Below are positions 21,673 through 64,000 of a DNA stretch of 64,000 nt, piece by piece. The notes beneath the pieces are model-generated. The model made no database searches and was not told the DNA's origin. It saw nothing but the letters and a program-made list of their open reading frames with translations. Position numbers and translations under genes: made by a program. How positions within the stretch are numbered: the first letter of the stretch is position 1; every line of letters begins with the position of its first letter. This DNA comes from Notamacropus eugenii (taxonomy: Eukaryota; Chordata; Mammalia; Diprotodontia; Macropodidae): assembly GCF_028372415.1 (NCBI RefSeq), contig NC_092874.1, forward strand, positions 54,783,865 to 54,847,864, in the 5' to 3' direction.

Positions 21673-23239
21673 GCAAGTGAAGAGGCCATCTTTACAGTCT
21701 TGCTGCTCCTGTCCATTCATCTCAAGGAAAAGGGTCAAGAAATGAGGAGACTGAGAAAGAAATACAGTACATATCAATCATTACCAATTGTCTGATTGAT
21801 TCCACCACTTGGCAAATTCATTAGAATAAGTCCCTCGTTTACGAAGGCCTAGTGGGACCATCACCAACTTCCAGTCTTCCACTGAGTTGCATTGGAGGAA
21901 GGAGTCTTTTAAATTAGAATTCTTATTTTTCTGTGAATCAAAAAATAAAATTCAGGGTTCAAAATATTAGCTTTCTCCCATCAGCTGTTTTTATAACCTT
22001 GCAGATATGACACACATGTGTATGGCCTTTTTGGATTCCATTTATCAGCCTACCAGGATAGAAACTTTTGGTATTCTCCAGTTGTCTGAGCTCAGTATCT
22101 GATGTATTTCTTTTCTTTTTGTTTTTTTTCCCAGGAAACTTCCTGTTACCTGGCTCCAGATTTTCTTCATGGCCAGCAATACAAACGCGCCAGTAATGAA
22201 CACCTGGAAAAAACAGTAGCTGCTAGAGTTAGGATTGTAGATGTTGCTGGAAGAAAAAGTGGACGACTGGACAACCCTTTGGTCAGGGAGCAATACAGGA
22301 CCTCATTGCAGGGCTGTCATGCATTGCTTTAGCCCTGATTGGCATTTCAATGTCTTGATCAGTCACTCCAAGCCTCCAGGCTGCCCACAACTTAAAGGGA
22401 CATCCGACATTCTGGTCAGACACTAGTGTTGGAAAGACACATTTATATCACCCGACTGCTATATTTACAATTTAAGCTTCTCACATCTTAGAAGATCATT
22501 GGATCTGTAACAATGGTTATTAGTCGTGAGACTGTTTAGGCATTTGGCAAAATACACTTGTGTGTCACAGCTGTTTTAGACATTTAAAAACGTTTCCTTA
22601 TGTACATTTGTACTTCTAGACTGAGAATATAAACATAAAAAGTAAAAAAGGATGTACTTTTCAAAGTGTATGTGGGCTCTTAGCCTCTCGTAGCTTACGG
22701 TCCTGCAGAAAGAGTCCTGTTATGTCTTAGCCCTGCATGCTAATCTTCTACTATGGTATGTTGTTTCCTTAAATGTGGAGAACAAATTAAAAAAAAAAAG
22801 GCTCATGCACATAGCATTATGGTCTACGGCAAGGATGTGCTTCAGGTACCCAGTTCTGGACCCACGATTGGCCTCATTTGGACAGCATTTCCTCTCTGGG
22901 AAGCTTGCCTTATTGAGGACGTGTGAAATACTCTTAGTCCTATATTTCTATCTATCTGTCATGCGGATTATCCTTGGTCCTACTCAGACTATTTCTTATT
23001 CTGTGTTATGTTATATGATTCCCAGTGTTCTTTACATGGTTTGAGTAAAATCCTAAGCCAGCAGTGAAAAAAAAAAATGATCCAGGGATGAGATCCAGCA
23101 CTCTCTCCTCCTTGGCATCTCTGTGGGTCTGTCATATCATCTGAGGAGCAGATACATTTGTGTCATCGACTTGGTGAGGCTGAATTTCTATAAAAGTTGA
23201 AGTAAACAGTTCCAATGTGTCACATGTAAACAGTTGGTC

Positions 23240-62311
<39,072 letters not shown>

Positions 62312-63048
62312 CTACAGTTAAGTGAGCAATATAAAAAAAATTGGTTACATTACAGAGCAGAGTGTGTCTGTGTGTGTGTGTTAAAGATATACAATTCATT
62401 CCTTAATTGGTTTGGAAACCATCTTTGTAAACTAAATCACTAAATCATGGCCTGTGTATTCTGTTTATCCTTAGAAAGGCAGCAGAATGAAGAATGATGG
62501 TATATCTTCCTACACGTAAAAGCATGGCAGCAAGGTCATCATTAAACGGATTGGTAGGGTAATCAACAAGGACAGTGCATTCTAATATACTGACAAAATT
62601 GATATAAGAACTGCAATCAACTTTCTAGTTCATTTTTATCATCTAAGGCCAAGTCAGTTGTAATTACTACTCAAGACCAAATTCCAATCTTATAACCAAG
62701 TGGATAAGTTAAGATCCATTTCAGTTCCAATACTGAGGATGAGAGGTTTTGTTTTTTAAATTACCTTTTCCTTGTTTTATTCTATAGATTGAAAAATAAA
62801 TAATTTTAAAATAAATAAAATAACCTTTTCCAAAGAATTTTCTGCATTCACAACATTATATTATAGAATTACAGGTATGTTTTTACAGGAAAGTACAGGA
62901 ATATATGATTCTAATTACAGGGATATATGATTATAAGAAGACTATTCAATGTCATTTCATACTAGGGGGTCAATGATTTAATCAGTATGGGTACTTCCTT
63001 CATGATTACAGATTCTAACCCTTCCATGACTTGGTAGATGAGAAGATC

Positions 63049-63219
63049 TTAGGCTGGGGTACTTGAACTTGTTTTCTACATATTTTAACATAATTGATTT
63101 TCTTTGTAATCCTATATATTTTATTTTAGGCATTTAAAAACATTATTCTCGGAAGGGATCCATAGGTCTCACCAGATTACCAGAGGAGTTCATGACATAA
63201 ACAAGGTTAGGAACCGCAG
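63049..63219. mobile_element. hAT-like MITE, family A (degraded ends)
   Basis: The interior matches other family A copies (cataattgattttctttgta, tatattttattttaggcatt, acattattctcggaagggat) and the right end is aggttaggaaccgcag. The left end and duplications are unclear. Confidence 0.55.
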
Positions 63220-63844
63220 TAGTAAATAGTCCCATGGCCAAAATCACCATGTTGCAACCAACCTATTGATTGGAGCTTTCCAAATTTAATACCCTGGCCC
63301 TTGATTAGGAGTATATGGTGCATTGCTGGGTCACAATCACAACCCTTCCAATAACAAAGTAGGATGTATTTGTCTTAGCCCTCTGCAGCACAGCCTCCAA
63401 GAAACCAAGGTTTCCTCTCCATTCCAATAAGACATCAGAATACGACATGAGTGGGAAGCTATTTAATATAAGCACCATTTTGTTAATTCAGAAACTGGAA
63501 ATTGATGACAACTGTTACAGAGACTTAGTAGCTCAAAACTCCCCATTCATCATCCATAAGAAGGTGAAACAAAAAGTAATCCCTCCAGCTGATAAAACTG
63601 AAGCTGGAAAGAGCTGAGAAGTAAAGAGAAGTGGAAACATATATTTTAATCATTGTATTTGGGCCTAAAATGACCCGTTATTCTTGGATGTCAGCTTTAT
63701 GCTAGCTCACATACTGACAACCAGTTCATATTTCACATGGGTTCAATGCAGATTTCTAACTCAAAAAGTCGTTGTCCAAATCCAGACATAATGGGGCTGG
63801 GGCTAGGAGGGTGAGCTGGGGTGGAGTGGGGAGGGAAGCAACAT

Positions 63845-63990
63845 GAAATCGAATTTGGTATCAATGGACCTGAGTTCAAATCCTAATTCTGTCCCTCTTT
63901 GGGTCTCAGTTTCTTCATTTGTTTAAATGAGATTGGACTAAATGACCTCTAAGGTCTCTTCTCACTCTAAATCTATCATCCTATGATTTT
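63845..63990 (+). repeat. MIR
   Basis: It has tggacctgagttcaaatcct, gggtctcagtttcttcattt, actaaatgacctctaaggtc and tctatcatcctatgattt. Confidence 0.8.
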
Positions 63991-64000
63991 TGTCTATAGA

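Larger units (their letters stand above)
16250..23239 (-). other. ADAM22: ADAM22 3' untranslated region (probable extent)
   Basis: It runs from the stop codon at 23240-23242 to the AATAAA at 16267-16272 on the - strand. Human ADAM22 also has a 3' UTR of several kilobases. Shorter ends are possible at other - strand AATAAA hexamers, for example 21064-21069 and about 20043-20048. The region contains a sense-opposed SINE at 21416-21672, a MIR at 20210-20385 and a MIR split by a MITE at 17475-17870. A 120-codon open frame at 18520-18882 on the + strand has no recognisable product. Confidence 0.65.
62312..64000 (-). other. ADAM22: ADAM22 intron, continues beyond the window
   Basis: No further ADAM22 exon was found. 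It holds a MITE-like segment at about 63049-63219 and a MIR at 63845-63990. Confidence 0.8.

Overview
The window is vertebrate nuclear DNA, almost certainly from a marsupial. It holds the 3' parts of two genes that face each other tail to tail. SRI (sorcin) lies on the + strand; its last five coding exons fall between 5798 and 13099. ADAM22 lies on the - strand; its last eleven coding exons fall between 62311 and 23240. The same tail-to-tail order is known for ADAM22 and SRI on human chromosome 7q21. The marsupial call rests on many CORE-SINEs of the MAR1/WSINE kind (head like ggcagctaggtggcac, core ggagtcaggaagac, tail gactgaacaacaa), with MIR/THER, L2 and CR1/L3 remnants and no primate, rodent or carnivore SINEs. 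I cannot name the species.

Layout. 1-13295 is SRI. It starts inside an intron, so the N-terminal exons are outside. Exons at 5798-5841, 9204-9351, 9863-9976, 11322-11380 and 13073-13099 encode residues matching human sorcin 70-198, followed by a short 3' UTR with AATAAA at 13273. 13296-16249 is the gap between the genes; it holds two diverged copies of one segment of about 300 bp. 16250-23239 is the probable long 3' UTR of ADAM22. Reading down from 64000 on the - strand, the ADAM22 exons encode the end of the cysteine-rich region, the EGF-like domain, the transmembrane helix and a cytoplasmic tail built from many small exons. These include an 18-nt microexon, a 108-nt exon with a weak donor, an 87-nt cassette and a last exon that codes only LWETSI-stop, the PDZ-binding end. 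Splice phases agree at every junction.

The rest is intron filled with old repeats. The best supported are two full-length 7SL RNA retrocopies (40383-40690 and 54723-55047) with target-site duplications, two families of hAT-like MITEs, and a composite SINE at 11487-11800. At least five of the MITEs sit inside older SINEs. I saw no endogenous retrovirus or LTR that I could support, no CRISPR array, no bacterial features and no new multi-gene system.

Functionally the two genes are unrelated neighbours. Sorcin is a penta-EF-hand calcium sensor. ADAM22 is a catalytically dead ADAM that acts as the LGI1 receptor at synapses and binds PSD-95 and 14-3-3 proteins through the tail encoded here.
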